Below are positions 14,157 through 22,949 of a stretch of DNA of 29,954 nucleotides, one piece after another. This DNA is from an uncultured Prevotella sp. GTDB lineage: Bacteria; Bacteroidota; Bacteroidia; Bacteroidales; Bacteroidaceae. The stretch covers positions 1-29,954 of the forward strand of contig CAAGFF010000262.1 of assembly GCA_900769055.1 (NCBI GenBank), in the 5' to 3' direction. A program made the position numbers and the translations under genes. Numbering within the stretch: position 1 is the stretch's first letter; each line of letters begins with the position of its first letter. Under the pieces are notes generated by a model that saw nothing but the letters and a program-made list of their open reading frames with translations, was not told where the DNA came from and made no database searches.

Positions 14157-17100
14157 ATGGAGATAAAACAAATGGCGGCGCTCTACGGCAAATTGCCGCA
14201 GTACGCCGCCTTTCTGAAACTTCTTGCCGATGACAAGGTAAGGACCGTTGCGTTGCAGGGACTGGTGGCATCATCGGCACCAGTATTTTTTGCATCGCTA
14301 TACGAACGTGTGTCACGCACCGTTCTCTTTGTCCTCAACGACTCCGATGAGGCAGGCTATTTCTATAACGACCTTTCGCAGATGCTTGGGCAGCAGCGCA
14401 CGCTCTTTTTCCCATCTTCCTATCGTCGTGCAGTCAAGTACGGCCAGCGTGATGCCGCCAACGAGATACTCCGCACCGAGGTGCTGGCAAGGCTTTCGGC
14501 AGGCGACAACGCCTATATAGTGACATGTCCCGAGGCTTTGTCAGAGCTTGTGGCTGGCCGTAAGGTTGTGGATGAGCGTATGCTCACGCTTGAGGTGGGG
14601 CAACGGCTTGGGATAACGTCCATCGCACATACCCTTCGCGAGTATGGATTTGCGGAGGTTGACTATGTCTACGAGCCAGGACAGTTTGCGCAACGCGGAA
14701 GCATCATAGATGTGTTCTCGTTCTCTTCGGAATACCCCTTCCGTATAGACTTCTTCGGGGATGAGGTAGATACTATCCGTACCTTTGACGTGCAAGACCA
14801 GCTGTCGCGAGAGAGGAAGCAGAAGATAGAGATTGTTCCTGAATTGGCATTGGCTGATGCCGAGAAGATTCCCTTCACAGAATATCTGCCTGCCGATACG
14901 CTGCTTGTTGTCCGTGACCTCACGTTTGTGAGCGACACCATCGACCGCATTTGGAACGAGGGATTCTCATCTCAGGCATATACCGACAGGTTGGCTGCCG
15001 CTACAGAGATGGATCGTCAGCAGATAATGAGGGAGATGGACAAGCAGCTCTCGTTGCTTAGCGCCACGGCATTCATGCGCTCCGTGTCAGGAATGAGACG
15101 TGTAGTGCTCTCGCCATCGGTGTCAGGAGACAGGGATGGTGATATTGCAGACGCAAGTCTGACGTTCAACATATCTCCTCAGCCGCTATTCCATAAAAAC
15201 TTCGACATGCTCAGGCAGACGCTCACGCAGTATGCCGAGGTGGGCTATACCCTGTATATTCTTGCCGACAGCAGCAAGCAGCAGCAGAGACTGAAGGAGA
15301 TATTGTCTCCACAGACTACCAGCGGTGACGACTACAACCGACTGGTAAATCCCAATACAGGGACGGAAGGATTGAGCTTCGAGCCTGTAGACCATGCGCT
15401 TCATGAGGGATTTGCTGACAACACACTTCGTGCATGTTTCTTCACCGACCATCAGATTTTCGACCGCTTCCATAAGTACAGCCTTCGCAGCGATTCGGCA
15501 AGGGCAGGTAAGATGGCACTTACAATGAAGGAGTTGCAGGAGATGGAGCCTGGTGACTATATCGTACATGTAGACCTTGGAGTAGGTAAGTTCGGAGGAC
15601 TCGTAAGGGTTCCGTCGGGTGATGGCTATCAGGAGGTTATCCGCATAATCTACCAGAACAACGACAAGGTGGACGTCTCCATACACTCACTTTATAAAAT
15701 TGCCAAGTACCGACGTGCTGATACGGGTGAGCCGCCACGCCTGAGTACTCTCGGCACAGGCGCATGGGAACGGCTCAAGCAGAAGGCCAAGACAAGGATA
15801 AAGGATATTGCCCGTGATCTGATAAAACTCTATGCCAAACGCCGTCACGAGAAAGGCTTCGCCTTCAGTGCCGATACCTTCATGCAGCACGAGCTGGAGG
15901 CCAGCTTCCTTTATGAGGACACCCCCGACCAGCTGAAAGCCACCCAGGAGGTTAAGGCCGACATGGAGCGGTCGGCACCCATGGACAGGCTTGTATGCGG
16001 TGATGTGGGATTTGGCAAGACCGAGGTGGCTGTCAGGGCTGCCTTCAAGGCTGCCTGCGACTCCAAGCAGGTGGCAGTGCTCGTGCCTACCACGGTGCTT
16101 GCGCTTCAGCATTACCAGACTTTCCGCGAACGTCTGCGCGGCTTCCCCGTTAGGGTAGACTATCTTTCGAGGGCACGCACGGCAAAGCAGATCCGCCAGG
16201 TGCTTGAAGACCTGGAGGCAGGGCGCATAGACATAATCGTGGGTACACATAAGCTTATTGGCAAGAACGTGAAATGGCACGACATAGGACTGCTCATTAT
16301 TGATGAGGAGCAGAAGTTTGGCGTTGCCGTAAAGGAAAAACTCAGAAAACTAAAAACTAATATTGATACTCTTACCATGTCGGCAACCCCGATACCGAGG
16401 ACGTTGCAGTTCTCGCTCATGGGCGCGCGCGACATGAGTATCATGCGCACACCGCCGCCTAACCGGCATCCCATATACACCCAACTCTCCACCTACGGTC
16501 ACGAGGTGATTGCCGATGCCATAAACTTCGAGATGAGCCGCAACGGGCAGGTGTTCTTTGTCAACGACCGCATATCATCGTTGACGGAGATAGAAAGGCT
16601 GATACTGAAATATGTACCCGACTGCCGAATAGCCATCGGTCATGGTCAGATGCCGCCGGAGCAACTTGAGAATATAGTGCTTGGATTTGTCAACCACGAC
16701 TATGACGTGCTGCTCTCGACGACCATTGTCGAGAACGGAATAGACATTCCCAACGCAAACACCATCATCATCAACGATGCACATAAGTTCGGACTCTCTG
16801 ACTTGCATCAGATGCGTGGACGTGTAGGACGCAGCAACCGCAAGGCATTCTGTTATCTGCTCGCACCGCCCAAGAGCGTGTTACGACCAGAGGCAAGGCG
16901 CAGGCTTGAGGCTCTTGAGACTTTCTCCGAGCTGGGCAGCGGCTTCAACCTTGCCATGCAGGACCTCGACATTCGTGGTGCAGGCAACCTGCTTGGGGCA
17001 GAGCAGAGCGGGTTTATGGAAGACCTTGGATATGAGACCTATCAGAAAATACTCAGTCAGGCTGTCACGGAGCTGAGGAACGACGAGTTTGCAGAGCTAT

Positions 17101-17612
17101 ATGATTCTTCTTCAAACAATGTTCCTGTATTCTCTGGCGAGGACTTTGTGGAGGACTGTGCCATAGAGAGTGACCTTGAGATGTATTTCCCCGATACCTA
17201 CGTGCCGGGTAGCTCCGAGCGAATGCTCCTATACCGTGAGCTGGACACCATCGTTGAGGACCATGACCTTGATGTCTACAGACAGCGGCTTGTCGACCGC
17301 TTTGGACCTGTGCCCAAGGAGGGAGAGGAACTCATGCAGGTTGTGCTTCTACGTAGGCTTGGCAAGAAGCTGGGATGCGAGAAGATTACCCTCAAGCAGG
17401 GAATAATGAACATGCAGTTCGTGTCGAACAACGACAGCCCCTATTATCGCAGTTCCACATTTGAGCAGATAATCAACTATGTCACAATGAATGTTCGCCG
17501 TTGCGAATTTAAGGAGACAAGGGGCAAGAGGCTCATGCATGTGAGGAACGTAACCTCCGTAACGGAAGCTGTGGCCATTCTGAAAACCATTGTGGCAATG
17601 AAGTCTGCGTGA
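14157..17612 (+). CDS. mfd: Transcription-repair coupling factor Mfd
   Basis: 1151 residues, normal length for Mfd. It removes RNA polymerase stalled at DNA lesions and recruits UvrA. In order: UvrB-homology region (about 1-330, including YVYEPGQFAQRGSIIDVF), RNA polymerase-interaction domain (about 460-530, beginning PGDYIVHVDLGVGKFGG), and the helicase motor. The motor carries Walker A GDVGFGKTE (about 617-625), DEEQ box (about 715-718) and SATPIPRTL; GRVGRSNRKAFCYLL is in the second RecA lobe. The C-terminal TRCF domain includes MLLYRELD. The ATG at 14157 follows the octamer array by 11 bases. No ribosome-binding site or promoter box is obvious, so it may be read from the upstream promoter through the array. 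Confidence 0.95.
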   Translation: MEIKQMAALYGKLPQYAAFLKLLADDKVRTVALQGLVASSAPVFFASLYERVSRTVLFVLNDSDEAGYFYNDLSQMLGQQRTLFFPSSYRRAVKYGQRDAANEILRTEVLARLSAGDNAYIVTCPEALSELVAGRKVVDERMLTLEVGQRLGITSIAHTLREYGFAEVDYVYEPGQFAQRGSIIDVFSFSSEYPFRIDFFGDEVDTIRTFDVQDQLSRERKQKIEIVPELALADAEKIPFTEYLPADTLLVVRDLTFVSDTIDRIWNEGFSSQAYTDRLAAATEMDRQQIMREMDKQLSLLSATAFMRSVSGMRRVVLSPSVSGDRDGDIADASLTFNISPQPLFHKNFDMLRQTLTQYAEVGYTLYILADSSKQQQRLKEILSPQTTSGDDYNRLVNPNTGTEGLSFEPVDHALHEGFADNTLRACFFTDHQIFDRFHKYSLRSDSARAGKMALTMKELQEMEPGDYIVHVDLGVGKFGGLVRVPSGDGYQEVIRIIYQNNDKVDVSIHSLYKIAKYRRADTGEPPRLSTLGTGAWERLKQKAKTRIKDIARDLIKLYAKRRHEKGFAFSADTFMQHELEASFLYEDTPDQLKATQEVKADMERSAPMDRLVCGDVGFGKTEVAVRAAFKAACDSKQVAVLVPTTVLALQHYQTFRERLRGFPVRVDYLSRARTAKQIRQVLEDLEAGRIDIIVGTHKLIGKNVKWHDIGLLIIDEEQKFGVAVKEKLRKLKTNIDTLTMSATPIPRTLQFSLMGARDMSIMRTPPPNRHPIYTQLSTYGHEVIADAINFEMSRNGQVFFVNDRISSLTEIERLILKYVPDCRIAIGHGQMPPEQLENIVLGFVNHDYDVLLSTTIVENGIDIPNANTIIINDAHKFGLSDLHQMRGRVGRSNRKAFCYLLAPPKSVLRPEARRRLEALETFSELGSGFNLAMQDLDIRGAGNLLGAEQSGFMEDLGYETYQKILSQAVTELRNDEFAELYDSSSNNVPVFSGEDFVEDCAIESDLEMYFPDTYVPGSSERMLLYRELDTIVEDHDLDVYRQRLVDRFGPVPKEGEELMQVVLLRRLGKKLGCEKITLKQGIMNMQFVSNNDSPYYRSSTFEQIINYVTMNVRRCEFKETRGKRLMHVRNVTSVTEAVAILKTIVAMKSA

Positions 17613-17641
17613 CTATATGCTGTCGGCAATGTGCCCTTAGC

Positions 17642-19807
17642 CTATTTCACCATAGCCTCGCACAGCTTCTTTTGCAGCACCCTGGCATCGAGTACTGACA
17701 TCTTGCTGTCCATGATGGCGAAGGCCAGCATGTGACCGTTTGAGCCTTCGCATAGACCGGCAAGCGAGCTGATGCCATAAGGGTGGGATAGGGTGCCAGT
17801 CTTAGCCTTTACCTTGCCACGTAATTTTGGACTGCACATCTCACGTGCAAGAGTGCCGTCTACACCCGCTATTGACAGGTTGCGCTCAAGCATTTCCCTT
17901 ATGTTCTTGTCCTTATAACCAAATTCCAGAATTGCCGTGAGGGCGTTTGGCGACAGACGGTTATATATGCACAGGCCGCATCCGTCGTGGATGACAAGAC
18001 GGCTGTCGCGGTGATGGAGCTTGCTGCGAAGGAAATGCTTCAGATATACTACACCCGAGGGGACAGGATGCCGTTGTGGCCTGAACTGGTGGCCTATGGT
18101 ATAGAGCATGGCCGTAGCTTGGGTATTGGAGCTGTTTTTCCACATCCTCTTCACTACGTCCTCTATGCTGCGTGTGGAGGTATATACTGTTGTGAAGCCC
18201 TCGGGCACCCGTGCCATTACAATCTGGCTGTCACGGGTGGCAATGCCTTGACCGCGGAGAGTAGCCCGTAGTGCTCTTACAATTCTTTTATCGCCCTTGT
18301 ATAGTAGTCCATACTTGGAGAAAGTCAGGTCCCACGGGAACCAGTGCTCCTCGCTCTTAACAGGGTCGGCGACAACAAGGTCGACAATCAGTTTTCCTGA
18401 GAGGCTCTTCACCCCCTTGGCCTTCAGAGCCTTGGCAAAGGGCTGTAGGTCGGCTTCCATAAGCTGCGGGTCCAGTCCAGCCTTAAAGGCGATATCGCCA
18501 TTCAGAGTTCCCTCAGCGTCTATCTTGCCACGCATGGCCATTGTGGTCTCATAGTTGTAGTCGCAGCCCATAAGGTGCAGACCGGCAATACCCGACAGCA
18601 ACTTCATGCACGATGCCGAGGGCAGAGCCATATTCTCGTTGTATGAGTAGACGGTTCTCTCTGCTGTGAGGTCGTACACCTTGAAGGCAAATTCACCTTG
18701 TGGCCGTGGTCTGTTGGCAAAATCTGCCAGCCTGCTTCTCAGAGCTGTGTCTACGGGTATGTTGTTTTTCTTTATTATGGTTCCCGCCTGCTCCTTGCTG
18801 TTGTCCGGGCATCCGCATCCTGTGAGCATTGTTGCAGTAACAGCGGCAATCATCAGGAAGGAAAGAACAGATTTTGTTCTCGTCGGTTCTACATATCTGC
18901 CGCCTACCTTGGTCGGCTCCAGATGCAGGGCGATGAAGGTGCTTTCTCCGAAACGCTCGCGCAACTTGCGCTCAATGTTGGATGCGTGCTCATGGGCGTG
19001 ATACAGCGTGGTTTCTCCCGGTAGTCTGACGTGCATGGAGATGGCGATGTTGTTGCCTATGCGTCGGGTGCGCAGGTGGTGAATGCTGCTCACGCACGGT
19101 TCCTTGTCAACTATGCCCTCTATCTCCTCCTCCAGCTCCCGGGGCAGGCTTTTCTCCATAAGCTCGTCGGTAGACTGTTTCAGGAGTTTCAGGGCAGCTC
19201 CCATGATAAAGAAGCTGACGATGATGGCGGCTATGGAGTCGAGGACAGCCCAGTTGCTACCGAGGAGTATGGCTCCGCCGACACCCAGAAATGTTCCTAT
19301 GGACGATAGTGAGTCGGAACGGTGGTGCCAGGCGTTTGCCACTACAGCCTGCGAGCCTACACGCCTGCCGACAGCCACTGTAAACCTGTATGCCCACTCC
19401 TTGAGCAATATGCTTGCTATGGCTGCTGCCAAAGCTACCCAGCCTGGGGTGCGGAGCACCTTGCCCATTGCGGCAAGGCATGTTTCGTAGATGCCGTTAT
19501 AGCATATCATGGCACCTACCACCAGCAACGACAAACCTATTATAGCTGTGGCAAGGGTCTCGTATTTGCCATGTCCGTAGTCATGGTCCTCGTCCTCGGG
19601 CTTGTTGCCTATGCGCACGAATACCAATACTACGATGTCGGTGGCGAAGTCGGATAGTGAGTGTACGGCGTCAGCTATCATGGCAGCAGAGTTGCCAATG
19701 ATGCCTGCCGCAAATTTTATGATGAGCAGAGCCACGTTGACGAGACTCCCCATGATGGTGACATGATAGATTTCTCCCTCGCGGCTTTTCTGTATGTTGT
19801 TCTGCAT
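17642..19807 (-). CDS. Fusion of cation diffusion facilitator and S13 D-Ala-D-Ala carboxypeptidase
   Basis: One open frame of 721 residues. Residues 1-215 are a six-helix CDF transporter with metal-site pairs His49/Asp53 and His161/Asp165. Residues 220-300 are the cytoplasmic CDF domain, ending FIALHLEP as complete CDF proteins do. Residues 309-331 form what looks like a whole lipoprotein signal peptide: basic RTK, a hydrophobic core, and lipobox LTGC with Cys331. Residues 345-721 are an S13 (PBP4/DacB-type) carboxypeptidase with SxxK at Ser399-Lys402 (SCMK) and KTG at 669-671. The segment usually reading DGSGLS is DGCGLC (608-613). Topology is consistent: the buried signal would carry the peptidase to the periplasm. 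It could instead be two genes, the second starting at a non-ATG codon. It ends 30 bases from the convergent mfd gene. Confidence 0.8.
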   Translation of the reverse strand: MQNNIQKSREGEIYHVTIMGSLVNVALLIIKFAAGIIGNSAAMIADAVHSLSDFATDIVVLVFVRIGNKPEDEDHDYGHGKYETLATAIIGLSLLVVGAMICYNGIYETCLAAMGKVLRTPGWVALAAAIASILLKEWAYRFTVAVGRRVGSQAVVANAWHHRSDSLSSIGTFLGVGGAILLGSNWAVLDSIAAIIVSFFIMGAALKLLKQSTDELMEKSLPRELEEEIEGIVDKEPCVSSIHHLRTRRIGNNIAISMHVRLPGETTLYHAHEHASNIERKLRERFGESTFIALHLEPTKVGGRYVEPTRTKSVLSFLMIAAVTATMLTGCGCPDNSKEQAGTIIKKNNIPVDTALRSRLADFANRPRPQGEFAFKVYDLTAERTVYSYNENMALPSASCMKLLSGIAGLHLMGCDYNYETTMAMRGKIDAEGTLNGDIAFKAGLDPQLMEADLQPFAKALKAKGVKSLSGKLIVDLVVADPVKSEEHWFPWDLTFSKYGLLYKGDKRIVRALRATLRGQGIATRDSQIVMARVPEGFTTVYTSTRSIEDVVKRMWKNSSNTQATAMLYTIGHQFRPQRHPVPSGVVYLKHFLRSKLHHRDSRLVIHDGCGLCIYNRLSPNALTAILEFGYKDKNIREMLERNLSIAGVDGTLAREMCSPKLRGKVKAKTGTLSHPYGISSLAGLCEGSNGHMLAFAIMDSKMSVLDARVLQKKLCEAMVK

Positions 19808-19870
19808 GTTACTATGAAGTTATCTCATGAATAAACGCAGTATCCGTTGTTTTATTGTATACAGGGTTTG

Positions 19871-19990
19871 AGGTTGTAAGGTTATAAGGTTATGAGGTTA
19901 TGAGGTTATAAGGTTTTGAGGTGTTGCCTTACAACCTCACGACCTCATAACCTCATAACCTCATAACCTTATAACCTCACCACCTTATAA
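19871..19990. repeat. Octamer array arranged as an inverted repeat
   Basis: Seven octamers of the AGGTTATG type (19871-19926) are followed in unbroken 8-base phase by eight complementary octamers of the CCTCATAA type (19927-19990). They can pair in several registers. One exact pairing is GAGGTTGTAAGG (19870-19881) with CCTTACAACCTC (19927-19938). The array starts right at the stop codon of ppx (stop 19993-19995) and lies before the CDF-carboxypeptidase gene. The RNA would form a long stem, so it may also act as a terminator or attenuator. Confidence 0.92.
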
Positions 19991-19992
19991 CC

Positions 19993-20889
19993 TTAAACCA
20001 TCAGATCGTTGATGATGCCATCGGCAAGTCCCAGATTTGGTACAAGGATTTTCTTGGCTCCAGAGTTGTCGGCAACCAATAGGAATATGTATGCTGCTGG
20101 CACTATGACATCGGCACGGTCTGGTTTCAGGTTGTAGGTCTCCATTCTTTTCTCCACGCTCATCTCCGATAGTATTCCGTGGAGTTTGCGGAGAATGTCT
20201 ACGGTCAGGATGTTTCCTGTTCCGCCGTCTTTCTCTGACAGACGATACAGCTTGTTTATGTTGCCGCCGCTGCCAATGATGGTTATGTCATCAAGTCCTT
20301 TTGTCACACGGGCTATGTCCGCAATCATGGTGTCGGTGGTTTCTTGGCTTACCTGTTGGCTCAGCAGACGTATGGTGCCGATGTTGTAGGAATGGCTGAA
20401 TACCTTCTCGCCAGCCCTGACGAGCGTTACCTCGGTGCTGCCTCCTCCAACGTCAACGTAAATGAAGTTGCCTGGACCTGTCATCAGCGGCAGATGGTTG
20501 TCGTATACTATCTGCGATTCCTCATCGCCGGAGATAATCTCCAATGTCAGCCCCGTCTTCCTGGCTGCCTTCTCCATCAGCTCCCTGCCATTTGCCGCAT
20601 CGCGCATGGCGGATGTGGCGCAAGCGCGGTAACGGTCTACATGGTATACTTTCATCAGCTGTTTGTATGCTTTTATCGTCCTAACGAACTCCTCAGCCCG
20701 CTTGTCCGAAATCTTTCCGTTGCTGAATACGTCCATGCCTAAGCGCAGCGGTATGCGCAGGAACAGCCGCTTGCGTAGGGTCTGCTTGCCTGTGGAGTCG
20801 GTCTCCACGTCCTTTATGAGCAGCCTGGCGGCGTTGGAACCGATGTCTATTGCCGCCAGGGTGCATGCCTGTGTGTCCTGTGTTGTCAT
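19993..20889 (-). CDS. ppx: Exopolyphosphatase / Ppx-GppA family phosphatase
   Basis: 298 residues, the short two-subdomain form with only the ASKHA-fold Ppx/GppA domain. The phosphate-binding loops are AAIDIGSNAARLL (about 12-24) and YVDVGGGSTEVTL. The usual catalytic Glu lies in the SGDEESQIVYD segment (about 139-149). It releases phosphate from polyphosphate or converts pppGpp to ppGpp; the ppk partner supports the first role. Its ATG overlaps the ppk stop (ATGA), so the two are translationally coupled. No C-terminal HD domain is present. Confidence 0.88.
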   Translation of the reverse strand: MTTQDTQACTLAAIDIGSNAARLLIKDVETDSTGKQTLRKRLFLRIPLRLGMDVFSNGKISDKRAEEFVRTIKAYKQLMKVYHVDRYRACATSAMRDAANGRELMEKAARKTGLTLEIISGDEESQIVYDNHLPLMTGPGNFIYVDVGGGSTEVTLVRAGEKVFSHSYNIGTIRLLSQQVSQETTDTMIADIARVTKGLDDITIIGSGGNINKLYRLSEKDGGTGNILTVDILRKLHGILSEMSVEKRMETYNLKPDRADVIVPAAYIFLLVADNSGAKKILVPNLGLADGIINDLMV

Positions 20890-22949
20890 TTCTCTGCTTC
20901 CTCCTCTTTTAGATATTCCTCATATAGTTTCTGTTGTGAGCGCAAAGGTTCTGTTCCATCAGTTGCCTGCTGTATGATGTCGTTGCCACATCCGCTCACG
21001 AGCCTTCCGTTGACATTGTCCGCAAGACCGTAGTCGATGGTGCGCATGAGGTCGCGCTGCATGTCGGTGTCGTAGACTGGAGCCAGCACCTCAACGCGGT
21101 TGACGAGGTTGCGGGGCATCCAGTCGGCAGAGCCGATGAAATAGCGGTTGCGACCACCGTTGCAGAACACCAGTATGCGCGAATGTTCCAGATAGCGGTC
21201 GATGATGCCTACGCAGCGAATGTTCTCGCTCACTCCAGGTATGCCGGGCATAAGGCTGCAGTTGCCACGTATCACGATGTCTATCCTCACCCCGGCAGCT
21301 GATGCCTCGTAGAGTTTTGCCACCATGTCCTTGTCTGTGATATGGTTAATCTTTATCTTCACCCATGCCTCCTGTTCCTCGCGTGCGTTCCTTATTTCTG
21401 TGTCGAGCATTCGGAGCAGGCGGCTCTTCATGGTGTTGGGCGAGACGAGCAGCTCCGTGAACCGTGGATGCTGGTAGGGACGGTCGATGAAGTCGAATAC
21501 GCGACCAACCTCGTTGACAATCTTTGTACGTGCCGTCATCATCAGGTAGTCCGTGTACACCTTGGCGTTGCCCTCGTGGAAGTTTCCCGTACCCACGCAG
21601 GCTATGCTGCCTTTCGATGACTCTATGAGCAGCAGCTTGGAGTGTACCTTCAGTCCCTCAACACCAAATATTACGTTTACGCCTTCCTGCTGCATTCTCT
21701 TGCTCCACTTGATGTTGCTTTCCTCGTCAAATCGTGCCAGCAGTTCCACCACAGCCGTTACTTTCTTGCCGTTGCGTGCCGCCGTAATGAGAGCCTTGAC
21801 AACCTTTGAGTCCTTGGCAAGGCGGTAGAGTGTGGTCTTTATGGCTTTCACCTCTGGCTTGATGGCAGCTTCGCGCAGCAGGCGTATATAGCCGTCGAAC
21901 GAGTGGTAGGGAACATGTATGAAGAGATCCTTGCGCCTGATTTGGTCCAGGATGCTCTCCGTAGAGAGAAATGCTGGGCGCATGATGTGCCGCCATTCTG
22001 GATATTTCAGTTCGGGATGACCGCAGTCGGGGAACTTCATCAGGTCCTTGTGGTTCTGGTACCGTCCGCTGGCAAGCGAGGTGTCAAGCTCTGTCAGGTC
22101 AAGGCGTTCGAGAATGCGTTTCCGCATCTGCTTCGGCATCTCGCTGTCGAAGAGCACACGCACGGCATCGCCACGCTTGCGGCTGTCTACACCTGCTGCT
22201 ATGCGCTCAATGGTGCTGTAGTCCTGGTCGTTGTCCAACTCCATCTCCGCATCCTTGGTAAACTTGAAGGAGTATGCCTTGAAGGTACTCTCCTTCAGTC
22301 CGATGAATATCAGCGGAAGCGAGAACCGCACTACGTCATCGAGATACATTATGTAGTCGGTGCCGTCATCGGAAGGTAGCTTCACCCAGCGGCCTACCTG
22401 TCGGTCGGGGACTTTCACTATGGCGTACTTCGTGTTGCCCTTTTCTCCATTGTCAGTTTTCTCTACGAGCAGGTAAATCCTGTTGTCCTCAAGCGTCGTT
22501 ATGTCATCGATGTTTGATAGCCAGATGGGGTTTACCGAACCGTTGAGCTTGGAATAGAAGAACTGTGTAAGAAAGTGTTTCTGCCTGTCGGTGAGCTGTG
22601 TGTCGTCGACGATGTGTATGCCGTTCTCCACCAGCCGTTGCCTTACGGTCCTTATGGCCTCTGTATATTCCTTGCTGTACTCGCTGTTCAGCTTGCCTAT
22701 GGCCTTGAGGCTCTTCTTCAGTGCATGGTGTGATGCCTTGTCAAGTGAAGGTTCCTCAAGCAGACGGCTTATGGATGCCACCCTGACGCGGAAGAACTCG
22801 TCGAGGTTGTTTGAATAGATGCCGAGGAACGACAGACGGTCGATGAGAGGTACGCTCTCCTTCTCCGCCTCCTGGAGTATGCGGTGGTTGAAGTACATCC
22901 AGCTGACATCACGCTCCACATAGTGTTTGTCGTAAATGCTCTTTGTCAT
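20886..22949 (-). CDS. ppk: Polyphosphate kinase PPK1
   Basis: 687 residues, standard length. It polymerises the gamma-phosphate of ATP into polyphosphate, or reverses the reaction. The four-domain layout is visible: N-terminal helical domain starting RDVSWMYFNHRILQEA, a middle domain, and two phospholipase-D-like catalytic domains. The phosphorylated histidine is His436 in GLKVHSKLLLIE; the second catalytic histidine is His589 in RYLEHSRILVF. GTGNFHEGNAK and YFIGSADWMPRNL complete the active site. It overlaps the gene before and the gene after by four bases each (ATGA), making a tight LRR-ppk-ppx operon. Confidence 0.94.
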   Translation of the reverse strand: MTKSIYDKHYVERDVSWMYFNHRILQEAEKESVPLIDRLSFLGIYSNNLDEFFRVRVASISRLLEEPSLDKASHHALKKSLKAIGKLNSEYSKEYTEAIRTVRQRLVENGIHIVDDTQLTDRQKHFLTQFFYSKLNGSVNPIWLSNIDDITTLEDNRIYLLVEKTDNGEKGNTKYAIVKVPDRQVGRWVKLPSDDGTDYIMYLDDVVRFSLPLIFIGLKESTFKAYSFKFTKDAEMELDNDQDYSTIERIAAGVDSRKRGDAVRVLFDSEMPKQMRKRILERLDLTELDTSLASGRYQNHKDLMKFPDCGHPELKYPEWRHIMRPAFLSTESILDQIRRKDLFIHVPYHSFDGYIRLLREAAIKPEVKAIKTTLYRLAKDSKVVKALITAARNGKKVTAVVELLARFDEESNIKWSKRMQQEGVNVIFGVEGLKVHSKLLLIESSKGSIACVGTGNFHEGNAKVYTDYLMMTARTKIVNEVGRVFDFIDRPYQHPRFTELLVSPNTMKSRLLRMLDTEIRNAREEQEAWVKIKINHITDKDMVAKLYEASAAGVRIDIVIRGNCSLMPGIPGVSENIRCVGIIDRYLEHSRILVFCNGGRNRYFIGSADWMPRNLVNRVEVLAPVYDTDMQRDLMRTIDYGLADNVNGRLVSGCGNDIIQQATDGTEPLRSQQKLYEEYLKEEEAEK

